Assembly (NCBI GenBank): GCA_031283505.1
Contig: JAITBO010000056.1
Coordinates: forward strand, 1-11,071
Reading direction: 5' to 3'
Source: Treponema sp.
GTDB lineage: Bacteria > Spirochaetota > Spirochaetia > Treponematales > Breznakiellaceae
Length of the DNA: 11,071 bases
This document shows positions 4,991-11,071 of the stretch, in pieces (within the stretch, counting starts at the first letter, position 1; each line of letters begins with the position of its first letter). The notes beneath the pieces were generated by a model. It had not been told where the DNA came from, did not search any database, and worked only from the letters and a program-made list of their open reading frames with translations. Made by a program: the position numbers and the translations under genes.

Positions 4991-6214
4991 CTAATTTTCA
5001 AGTATCGTGATCTCGACCCGCCGGTTCCGCCGCTGGCCTTCTTCGGTCCCGTTGTCGCCCAGGGGCTGGTCCGCCCCAAATCCCCGGACTACGACGCGGT
5101 CCGCCTCCCTAATCCCCTTGTCTATAAGGTAGTCCGCCACGGCGGAAGCCCTCTCCAAAGACAGCCGCTGCCGCCCCTCCCCGGTCCCTGCCAGAGCCGT
5201 ATGGCCTCCCACCAGGATGTCCCGGTCCTGGTACCTGAGGAGGATTTCCCCTATCTTGTCCAGCTTGGCGGCCTCTTCCGTCCGTAAAACGGCGGAATCG
5301 GCGTCAAACTGGATGTTTTCCAGGCTTATGGCTATCCCGTCTTCCACGACCCGCACCGATGCGTCGGCTATCCCCAGCCTGTCTATATCCCGCTCTATTT
5401 CCCCGGCAAGGCGTTCCTTATCCATTCCGAAGGACTCCAGGATCTCCGCCTCCGCGCTGCCCCGGTATTCCACGGTCCTCCCGTTGGATAGCTCGAAGAT
5501 GACCCGGAACTCCTCTTCGTAAGAACGCGCCTGCCCCAGTTCAAAATCCCAGTATACCACCTGATCCGAAGCCTCTATGATGCGCCGGGGCCAGATTCTC
5601 CCCTGAGCCGCCCGGGGCTCCTCGAATACCCGGTAGGACACCGAAAAGGCGGGGTATTCCTTCCCTCGGCGGGTCCGCATCCCCAAATAGGTGTAATTCG
5701 CCGTAAAGGGAATGCGGTAGGGCCGGTCTATACCGAAGCCGTCCCGAAAATCGTGGACCTCGTGGCCTTCGGCGCTCCAGGTATCCCCCGGTTTAAGGTC
5801 CCGGGCAGGAAAGACCGGCACGTTTCTCACCACGGGCATAAAATACCCCTCGTCTATGGTGATATAGCCCTGCCTGTCCCGTTCAAACACGGACTCGTAA
5901 TCCCTGGCCCACTGAAAACTCGCGCCCTCTTGCCCCACCGCCCGTTCCGCAGTCCTGAACACTCCCCGGTGTTTGGCACGACCCCCCGCTTCTTCTTCCA
6001 CCGTCACAGCGATCCGGTTCAAAATCTCCGCCCTGTGGCTCAACTTCCGGTCCAGGTACACCGATTCGTTCACCGTCGAAAGGATGCGGTATCTGTCCCC
6101 GGCCTTATGCTTGTAGAAAAATTCTTCCCCCCTGGCCGGGGTGATTAAAACCAGGGCCGCCGTCCAGAGGAACACAAAAAGAGGAAGTCTCTTGCCTGAG
6201 GGGAAAGCACACAT
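4991..6214 (-). CDS. Exported OmpA-family protein
   Basis: 407 residues. Residues 1-29 are a signal peptide (basic start, LPLFVFLWTAALVLI core, PARGEE cleavage region). Residues 30-290 form a beta-rich domain I cannot name. Residues 297-405 form a peptidoglycan-binding OmpA C-terminal domain: NIQFDADSAVL, then GHTALAGT (337-344), LSLERASAVADYL (351-363), and the terminal RRNRRVEI (395-402), whose Arg with the earlier Asp-type residues normally binds diaminopimelate. It probably tethers the envelope to the cell wall. The start has only a distant AGGA (about 15 bases), so translation initiation may be weak, but no better in-frame start exists. It is followed at 27 bases by prs; upstream, beyond mobile debris, lies the TPR protein on the same strand. 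Confidence 0.88.
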   Translation of the reverse strand: MCAFPSGKRLPLFVFLWTAALVLITPARGEEFFYKHKAGDRYRILSTVNESVYLDRKLSHRAEILNRIAVTVEEEAGGRAKHRGVFRTAERAVGQEGASFQWARDYESVFERDRQGYITIDEGYFMPVVRNVPVFPARDLKPGDTWSAEGHEVHDFRDGFGIDRPYRIPFTANYTYLGMRTRRGKEYPAFSVSYRVFEEPRAAQGRIWPRRIIEASDQVVYWDFELGQARSYEEEFRVIFELSNGRTVEYRGSAEAEILESFGMDKERLAGEIERDIDRLGIADASVRVVEDGIAISLENIQFDADSAVLRTEEAAKLDKIGEILLRYQDRDILVGGHTALAGTGEGRQRLSLERASAVADYLIDKGIREADRVVVRGFGADQPLGDNGTEEGQRRNRRVEITILEN

Positions 6215-6310
6215 TTTATCTTAGTTTAATCCTTTCCGCAGGTATTGGCAAAGGGGCGCACGAGGGGGGCAAGACGAGCGCATATAAAAAAACGGGAAAA
6301 AGAGGTATAG

Positions 6311-6673
6311 TTGGCATGGTTTTCTGGGAGGGGAACTATGGAAATCGAACGATACGGGAAAGCAAAGAAAGCCTGGCTGGGCCGGTTAAGGGCAATAATA
6401 ACCAGAGAAGTAGATGAGAAGTTGAAGGAAGTATGTAAAGGGATAGAAGCAAGATATGAGATAAAATTTTTGGAGATAAGAACCGAGAAGGATCATGTAC
6501 ACTTTCTGGTACAGAAAGTGCCAACATATAGCCCTGCATAGATAATACAAATAATAAAAAGCATAATGGCCAAGAAAATAGTAGGAGAACACGGGGACGA
6601 AAAAGTAATTACGCAATATGTGAAAAATCAGGGGAGAAATCCCGAAGAATATGAGCAATTAGAGCTGTTTTGA
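6311..6673 (+). pseudogene. IS200/IS605-family Y1 transposase (tnpA), broken
   Basis: The readable frame gives EVDEKLKEVCKGIEARYEIK, then FLEIRTEKDHVHFLVQKVPTYSPA, then a TAG at 6539-6541. It continues in frame as IIQIIKSIMAKKI, GEHGDEKVITQYVKNQG and EYEQLELF, ending at TGA 6671-6673. The HUH motif (HVH) and the catalytic Tyr of YVKNQG are still visible. The family segment between KSI..AKKI and GEHG (the WGGEFWTDGYF region, from recall) is deleted, and the N-terminal strand with YHIVFVTKYRRK is missing. ATG at 6338 has a good GGAGGGGA site; 6311 is an alternative. Around 6674-6715 no end hairpin is recognisable. Inactive relic. Confidence 0.8.
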
Positions 6674-6715
6674 AAAATATCTTCAAACAACAATCTTAAA
6701 ATACTCCGGAGATCT

Positions 6716-6900
6716 GCTCTAAATTTGACCCACAATTCAGGTATCTTTACCTGTTTTAGGAAAAATACCACGGGGTTTTGGAACCAGAGGCTCTCTGAGT
6801 TACACGGAGGAAACAAGAGAAAAATAACCGTATAATAGCCTTTTTCTCCGTGAAACTCCATGGAACCGGAGGTTGTATTTCTGTGGGTCAAGTTTAGAGC
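6716..6900. mobile_element. 185-bp MITE-like element with 19-bp terminal inverted repeats
   Basis: GCTCTAAATTTGACCCACA (6716-6734) and its inverted partner TGTGGGTCAAGTTTAGAGC (6882-6900) match at 18 of 19 positions. The 147 bases between carry no open frame of interest but contain an inner CACGGAG/CTCCGTG inverted repeat. Size, end structure and lack of coding fit a non-autonomous mobile element. The parent transposon is not identified. Confidence 0.55.
6791..6856. repeat. CACGGAG-type inverted repeat inside the MITE-like element
   Basis: CTGAGTTACACGGAG (about 6795-6809) faces TTTCTCCGTGAAACTC (about 6844-6859). A second, longer member of the family lies at 10727-10803. Confidence 0.45.
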
Positions 6901-7007
6901 TCTGCTCTGGGGATTCTTTATTTTTACTACAATAATTTTAGGGGTGCATTACATCTTAACAGCCTGTTTACCCCTGTCATAGCGGGAAAAAGGCTTCCAC
7001 AAGGAAC

Positions 7008-7110
7008 GCACAAAGGATAGGAGCGGAATAGGTTTCGACAGGCTTGCCTGTCGAAACCTATTATAGCGGATAGCCTGGTCAGCCCCACAGGGGCTGATGC
7101 GCCCAAAATC
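7008..7110 (-). repeat. Two-hairpin dispersed repeat, copy 1
   Basis: Read on the minus strand: GATTTTGGGCGCATCAG start, hairpin 1 (TCAGCCCC, TGT, GGGGCTGA), then ACCAGGCTATC, hairpin 2 and CCGCTCCTATCC with a TTGTGCG end. Hairpin 2 is a perfect 17-bp stem (arms AATAGGTTTCGACAGGC and its complement, 2-base loop) at 7028-7063. The spacer motifs match copy 2 at 10437-10539 while the stem sequences differ yet still pair. It lies between the TPR protein gene and the MITE-like element. Confidence 0.65.
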
Positions 7111-7154
7111 CGCAGGTTTATATTGCCCCCGGATACTTAGGAACTGTACGGTCC

Positions 7155-8273
7155 CTAAGGTAATTCCACCGTCCTTTCGACAAAGGGGCTCCTGAGTTGG
7201 GCCTGGGACCGGACCCGCCATTCCCCCGCGTCCTGTCGCCGGGCGCAGGCGTCCCAGAAACGCCGGGCCGCGTTCAGCCTGCCGTTCCCGTATAAATCCA
7301 CCCCCAGATAGTACATGATCTTGTAGTAGCCGGTCCCCTCAAAATAAGAAGCCAGGGCGGGCCGCCTCATCACGCCGTCAAGGAGATCATCCAGGGTGGT
7401 AAAGGTATAACCATACTGAAGCCGCAGCATTTCGTCGATGAGAATGGAATTCTGAATGAGAAAGGCGAAGACAAGATGCTCCGCCGCCCGGCTGTGCCGC
7501 CCGGAAGAACCGTAATAGAACCCCAAAAGCCGGTGAGCCTGAAGGGTCGCGGGGTTGTTGTACCGGTAAAGCGTCAGAAAACGGTCTATGCCGTCGTTTT
7601 CCACAGTCCGGGTCATGGCGGAACGGACAAAGGCGCCCGAATCCTGAGACCAGAGGCTGTCCTGTTTAAGGATTTCAAGAAGACTCTGTTCCATGAGAGT
7701 ATATTCCTGCCTGATCCGGTATATATCCGCGATTTTATAGAGAATCTCCGTCTCAAATCCCGGCGTTTCAAGGAAAGAACGCTGCTCGTATGCCTTCTGG
7801 AACTGCTTCAGCGCTATGCCCAGTTCCCCTTCCATACGGTATGTCTCCCCTATCCAGTATTCCGCCTCAGGGTAGGCTTTAAGACGGACGAACTCCTCCA
7901 GGACGCTTTTGGCCGAATTGTTCAGTCTCTCCCTGGGGACCCGGTAGTAAAGCTCCTCCAGGGCGCGGGCCGCGTCTATCCACCCCCGCTCGTCAATATA
8001 CCTTTCCACCAAGTCCAGGGCGTCCCCAAAGCGGCGCACTTCGGCGATGGAAAGCACGGCGATCATATCTTGTTCCATGCGGGTATACATGGCCCGCCGC
8101 TGGTTCCTGGCATCCTCAAAGGCAATGAGGGCGTTGCCGTAATCACCGTTCCGGAAATACCGCTTCCCCTGTTCCATAATGAACCAGTAGGGCCGCTCAA
8201 CTTCCACCTGGGACCGGACCGGCAAGGAAGAGAGACAAAAAACCAGAAACAGCGCAAAGACTTTTCCGTTCAT
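7155..8273 (-). CDS. Exported TPR-type repeat protein of unknown role
   Basis: 372 residues. Residues 1-21 are a signal peptide (MNGKVFALFLVFCLSSLPVRS), so the protein is periplasmic or envelope-associated. Residues 28-60 (PYWFIMEQGKRYFRNGDYGN followed by ALIAFEDA) fit a TPR helix pair, as do 134-165 (AYPEAEYWIGETYRMEGELG then IALKQFQKAYEQ). Further helical pairs follow at about 175-205, 242-275 and 316-346. TPR arrays serve as protein-protein scaffolds; no catalytic motif is seen. The ribosome site is weak (GAAAAG just ahead of ATG 8273). It is on the same strand as the OmpA-family and prs genes, now separated from them by about 0.9 kb of mobile debris. I recognise the spirochaete style but cannot give a gene name. 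Confidence 0.82.
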   Translation of the reverse strand: MNGKVFALFLVFCLSSLPVRSQVEVERPYWFIMEQGKRYFRNGDYGNALIAFEDARNQRRAMYTRMEQDMIAVLSIAEVRRFGDALDLVERYIDERGWIDAARALEELYYRVPRERLNNSAKSVLEEFVRLKAYPEAEYWIGETYRMEGELGIALKQFQKAYEQRSFLETPGFETEILYKIADIYRIRQEYTLMEQSLLEILKQDSLWSQDSGAFVRSAMTRTVENDGIDRFLTLYRYNNPATLQAHRLLGFYYGSSGRHSRAAEHLVFAFLIQNSILIDEMLRLQYGYTFTTLDDLLDGVMRRPALASYFEGTGYYKIMYYLGVDLYGNGRLNAARRFWDACARRQDAGEWRVRSQAQLRSPFVERTVELP

Positions 8274-8445
8274 CTTTTCAATATATCGGATAATGGAGAA
8301 AGAAACCTAAGATCAGGAAGGGAGGGGGAAGCAAAGGGGGCTTGAAAAAGTAATTTATCCAAATATGAGCCTGTCAGGTTTTGTGTATAATTGGCAAAGT
8401 ATCATCAGAACGGAACCCCTTCTTTTCCTTGACTCAATGGCTCTC

Positions 8446-8800
8446 CTGGTTAAACGCCAATCCCCAGTTCTTAATCGGCATCGTTCATTTCTCTCGCCGC
8501 ATTCCCTATCGTCAAATATTGTATCTTGAATAGAGCCTCATCCGTCGAATATGTCGAGCGGTTGCGGAAACAAAGTTTCCGGCGTGACTTCCCGCAACTG
8601 GTAATTCAACGACTCAATCGCGTTGGTCGTATGTATCGCACGCCGTATTTCCGGAGCCTATTTAAATTATTCGCACAGAGGCCGCTCTAATGCTCATCCC
8701 GCGAACGGTATATCAGCGGGATTGGACCTAACTGCTTTTTTCCATCGAACTTAGTCCAAAGCCGGTTTCATCGGACCATAGATCAGCGCTAACCGGGTTT
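8446..8800 (-). pseudogene. IS256-family (mutator-type) transposase, C-terminal third, frameshifted
   Basis: Pieces in three frames rebuild the family C-terminus when read on the minus strand. ALD, stop, VRWKK comes first, then PIPLIYRSRDEH, stop, SGL. Next is LCE, stop, FK, stop, APEIRRAIHTTNAIESLN (in the family FFKYPPEIRRAIYTTNAIES), followed by YQLREVT. A palindromic insertion comes next, then NRSTYSTDEALFKIQYLTIG, and finally TMPIKNWGLAFNQ near 8446. There are at least three stops and several shifts. The palindrome at 8565-8581 separates VT from NRST, where the family normally has a single Lys codon. N-terminal two thirds are missing. Confidence 0.75.
8565..8581. repeat. Micro-palindrome inside the IS256 transposase remnant
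   Basis: CGGAAAC, AAA, GTTTCCG: 7-bp perfect arms with a 3-base loop. Its core differs at one base from the palindrome at 199-213. Confidence 0.6.
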
Positions 8801-8894
8801 TTAAACCGGCTCAATAATCCGTGTTGAACTTTAGCTTGCAACCCGGGTAATCTGTGGACAAGACTTCTCAATTTATTGACAGGATGGAACAATC

Positions 8895-10380
8895 ATGGGG
8901 ATCACGATCATACCGGCGCCGGTATCGGCGGCCTGTACCGGAGGCGTTTTTCGATGCGGCGGGACACCTCTGATTGAAAGTTGCGGGGAATTTGAACAAG
9001 AAGCGGTTCTATTCAAAGAACAAATGGCCGGCGTTTTTCCCAATACCGGCGCGGGGACCAGGATCACCCTAACAAAGGTTCCTCCCCAAAAGGAAGTTCC
9101 GGCGGAAGCCTATAAGCTCCTCATAGACGCCGGCGACATTACCATTGAGGCCGCTTCTTCCGCCGGAGCGTACCACGGCCTGTAATCCCTGCGCCAGCTT
9201 TTGCTTTCACAGGAACAGGATGGAGGCGTTGCCCGCATTTTAATAGAGGATTATCCTCGTTTCCCCTGGCGCGGTTTTATGCTCGACACATCCCGGTATT
9301 TTTATTCGGTTGATTTTATCAAAAAAATCCTTGACGTTCTTTCGATGCATCATATCAATATCTTCCACTGGCATCTCAATGACGATCAGGGCTGGCGTTT
9401 ACCGGTAAAAGCATATCCCCTGCTTATGGAAACCGGATCCCTGAGGCAGGACTACCGCCGCAGAGGCCGGATAATGGGGGGGCTTTTATACCCACGACGA
9501 AATCAAAGACATTATTGCCTTTGCCGCTTCCCGTCATATTGAGGTAATGCCGGAAATCGATCTGCCCGGTCATGCCAGCGCGATTCTTTCCGCATATCCG
9601 GAATTAGGCTGTACAGGCGGCCCATACCGTATGGAAGACCGCTTTGGTATCTTTGACGACGTACTCTGCGCCGGAAATGACGGTATTTGGGATTTAGCGG
9701 CTGCCGTCTTTGATACCGTTGCGGAACTATTCCCCTCAAAATACGTACATATAGGCGGAGATGAAGTACGATTTGTACGCTGGGAAGCCTGCCCGAAATG
9801 CCGGAAGCGTATGGAAGAATACGGCATAACCGCGGCGGGGGCGCTTCAAAGCCGTATCACCAAAAGGCTTGTAAATATGCTGGCGGAACGGGGAAAGACC
9901 GCCATAGGCTGGGACGAGGTACTGGAAAATACCGAATCAATAACCCTGCCAAAAGAACTGATAGCAATGTCCTGGCGTGGACGGAAAGGGGGAGACCACG
10001 CCGTCCGCCTCGGTCACCGGGTTATTATGACCCCGAACAACGAAGGATGTTACCTGGATTATAAACACCGTGACGAACCGGAAGAACCGGGGCAGTATGC
10101 CGTAGCCTCACTTGATCAGGGCTATGAGATGAACCCGGTATCTCCAAAGATGAACGAAGCGGAAGCGGCCCTCGTCCTGGGCGGACAGGGGAACCTCTGG
10201 TCGGAACTTATTTATGCGGGAAAAATCGCCGAGTACATGATCTTTCCCCGTATGTGCGCCATTGCGGAAGCCCTCTGGACGCCCCCGGCAGTAAAAGACC
10301 TTGCCGGCTTTAAGCGGCGTCTATCCGTACATCAAACGCGGCTTGAACGTTTGCATATTCTGTACCATCGGGAAGCATGA
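8895..10380 (+). pseudogene. GH20 beta-N-acetylhexosaminidase, one nonsense and one frameshift
   Basis: Removes terminal beta-linked GlcNAc/GalNAc from chito-oligosaccharides or glycans. No signal peptide, so cytoplasmic. Restored, it would be 494 residues, normal for a GH20b plus GH20 enzyme. The N-terminal domain starts at GITIIPAPVSA and ends in AGAYHGL, stop, SLRQLL, where the family has GL-Q-SLRQLL; the TAA is at 9183-9185. FPWRGFMLDTSRYF opens the catalytic barrel, and FHWHLNDDQGWR follows. A run of seven G at 9476-9482 shifts the frame; with six G it reads IMGGFYTHDEIKDII and joins MPEIDLPGH at 9547. The catalytic Asp-Glu pair is in HIGGDEV (restored residues 289-290). The C-terminus is LSVHQTRLERLHILYHREA. 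ATG 8895 has AGGA about 10 bases upstream and an in-frame stop just before. The upstream flank is IS256 debris. Confidence 0.9.
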
Positions 10381-10436
10381 CGCCCCGGCTCTGGCCGTGT
10401 ATGAACGCTGCTTGTGGTGCAGCAACTTTACATTAA

Positions 10437-10539
10437 GATTTGGGCGCATCAGGCCCTGCGGCCTGACCGGGCTATCGTTTCAATCTTTTTTGCCTGCCCC
10501 TGGCAGGCAAAAAAGGATTTCCGCTCTATCCCTTGCGCG
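10437..10539 (+). repeat. Two-hairpin dispersed repeat, copy 2
   Basis: GATTTGGGCGCATCAG start, hairpin 1 (TCAGGCC, CTGC, GGCCTGA), then ACCGGGCTATC, hairpin 2 and TTCCGCTCTATCCCTTGCGCG. Hairpin 2 is TTTTTTGCCTGCC, CCT, GGCAGGCAAAAAA at about 10485-10513. Same architecture and linker motifs as copy 1 at 7008-7110, in opposite orientation, with different but still complementary stems. It lies about 57 bases after the GH20 stop; the second hairpin could also stop transcription, as T and A runs flank it. Confidence 0.65.
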
Positions 10540-10649
10540 GTTCTGCGTTAATAGGGACATATCCCTTTTTGTGAGAAACCTCACATTTTCATTGCTGTCT
10601 GAACACTAGCAGGCCGATTAGACTAAAAGGCAGGATATATCAATTACCG

Positions 10650-10694
10650 CAAAACATATACGATAAGGGAAATCTCTTATCGTATATCGTTTTG
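10650..10694. repeat. Long AT-rich hairpin
   Basis: CAAAACATATACGATAAG (10650-10667) and CTTATCGTATATCGTTTTG (10676-10694) pair along 18 positions with one bulged base, around an 8-base loop. No gene is adjacent. It may be a repeat remnant or a terminator. Confidence 0.45.
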
Positions 10695-10726
10695 TGCCTA
10701 AAGCAGGCATATTGAGAAGAAAAACC

Positions 10727-10803
10727 ACAGAGTTGCACGGAGTAACACGGAGTTTTTGTTACAAAATCAGGATTTTCCTCTTTCTCCGTGTCCTCCGCAG
10801 TTT
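10727..10803. repeat. CCACAGAG/CACGGAG inverted repeat
   Basis: CCACAGAGTTGCACGGAGTA (10727 onward, continuing into ACACGGAG) faces TTTCTCCGTGTCCTCCGCAG (about 10780-10800). From recall, ACCACAGAG...CACGGAG repeats are scattered in many genomes including Geobacter-like and spirochaete ones. A shorter member is inside the MITE-like element at 6791-6856. Confidence 0.5.
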
Positions 10804-11071
10804 AATTTTTTTTCTTCATAACTCCTGTTACGCAGGAAGAATATTATGAACCACTAATCACACCGGTCCGATGAGGTTCGTGGTTAAATTTCTTCAAAAC
10901 CTGGCTCCGGTACATAAGGTGAGTTAGGCCTGGAACCGGTTGAAATACTGATAGCGGCTGGTGAGTTTGATCTTTATAAATTCCAGACTAACCGATGGTT
11001 ATGTGCAGGGTCTTCAGGGAGCCAGTATTTTCAATATTGTTTCCGGTAATGCCACCAGGTCCCAGGCTCTA

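Larger units (their letters stand above)
8367..8884 (-). mobile_element. IS256-family element, decayed and internally deleted
   Basis: The left boundary has GAGCCTGTCAGGTTTTGTGT (8367-8386), which resembles the IS256-family end (from recall, GAGCCTGTCA...TTTTGTGTAAA). The other boundary is probably TTATTGACAGG (8874-8884); only TGACAGG is shared in inverted orientation, so it is less certain. About 0.5 kb remains of the usual 1.3 kb. The right edge lies about 10 bases ahead of the GH20 start codon. Confidence 0.6.
10381..11071. other. Gene-free right end of the window
   Basis: No convincing coding region was found. It holds the structured repeat copy 2, the AT-rich hairpin and the CACGGAG repeat. 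Near 10850-10885 a further imperfect inverted pair occurs: AACCACTAATCACACCGG facing GGTTCGTGGTTA. From about 10916 to the end there are only short stop-free stretches (at most about 43 codons), without a start codon or ribosome site. The last 58 bases are open on the minus strand and could be the end of an off-window gene, but no motif supports it. Confidence 0.5.

Noticed and set aside
7476..8345. A 289-codon plus-strand open frame.
   Set aside because: It lies antisense to the TPR protein gene, which has a signal peptide and repeat pattern; the plus frame shows no domain logic.
2960..8733. TTGGACCTAACT occurs at the IS3 left end (2960-2971) and inside the IS256 remnant (8722-8733), suggesting an excision footprint.
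   Set aside because: In 11 kb a few identical 12-base pairs are expected by chance, and the second copy shows no further similarity to the IS end.
10301..10609. A 102-codon plus-strand open frame at the end of the hexosaminidase.
   Set aside because: It overlaps the conserved GH20 C-terminus in another frame and then runs through the structured repeat.
10919..11050. Short stop-free stretch on the plus strand near the right edge.
   Set aside because: About 43 codons after a stop, with no start codon, ribosome site or recognisable motif.

Overview
The window looks like a chromosomal segment of a treponeme-like spirochaete with roughly balanced base composition, perhaps a termite-gut Treponema. 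That assignment is inference. It rests on the spirochaete-style trio of TPR protein, OmpA-family protein and long PRPP synthetase, and on the density of decayed mobile elements and dispersed palindromic repeats. No rRNA, tRNA or CRISPR array was seen.

Layout. (1) 1-33 is the 5' end of an unidentified minus-strand gene with a very good promoter and an overlapping inverted repeat. (2) About 150-263 is the structured 3' end (domains V and VI) of a decayed group II intron. (3) 322-2803, minus strand, is a metal (probably zinc) homeostasis cluster: a Fur-family regulator, a small two-helix Cys-rich membrane protein, and a periplasmic metal-binding protein in which a complete ZinT domain is nested inside a ZnuA-type domain. 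No permease or ATPase gene lies beside it. (4) 2960-3715 is a deleted IS3-family element with both terminal inverted repeats. (5) 3752-6214, minus strand, holds an OmpA-family envelope protein followed 27 bases later by ribose-phosphate pyrophosphokinase. (6) 6311-7110 contains an IS200/IS605 tnpA remnant, a 185-bp MITE-like element and a structured dispersed repeat. (7) 7155-8273, minus strand, is an exported TPR protein. (8) 8367 to about 8884 is a decayed IS256-family element. (9) 8895-10380, plus strand, is a GH20 beta-N-acetylhexosaminidase broken by a nonsense codon and by a frameshift in a run of seven G. (10) 10381-11071 has no gene but carries a second copy of the structured repeat, a CACGGAG-type repeat and a long hairpin.

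How it works together. The zinc cluster reads as regulator, membrane protein and metal-capture protein, with inverted repeats at the regulator promoter, over its start codon, and in the leader of the binding protein. The envelope cluster (TPR, OmpA, Prs) appears to have been split by about 0.9 kb of mobile debris. The most unusual signals are the nested ZinT-in-ZnuA protein, the very short palindromes that interrupt conserved motifs of three unrelated dead mobile elements, and two inverted copies of a two-hairpin repeat whose stems vary but keep pairing.
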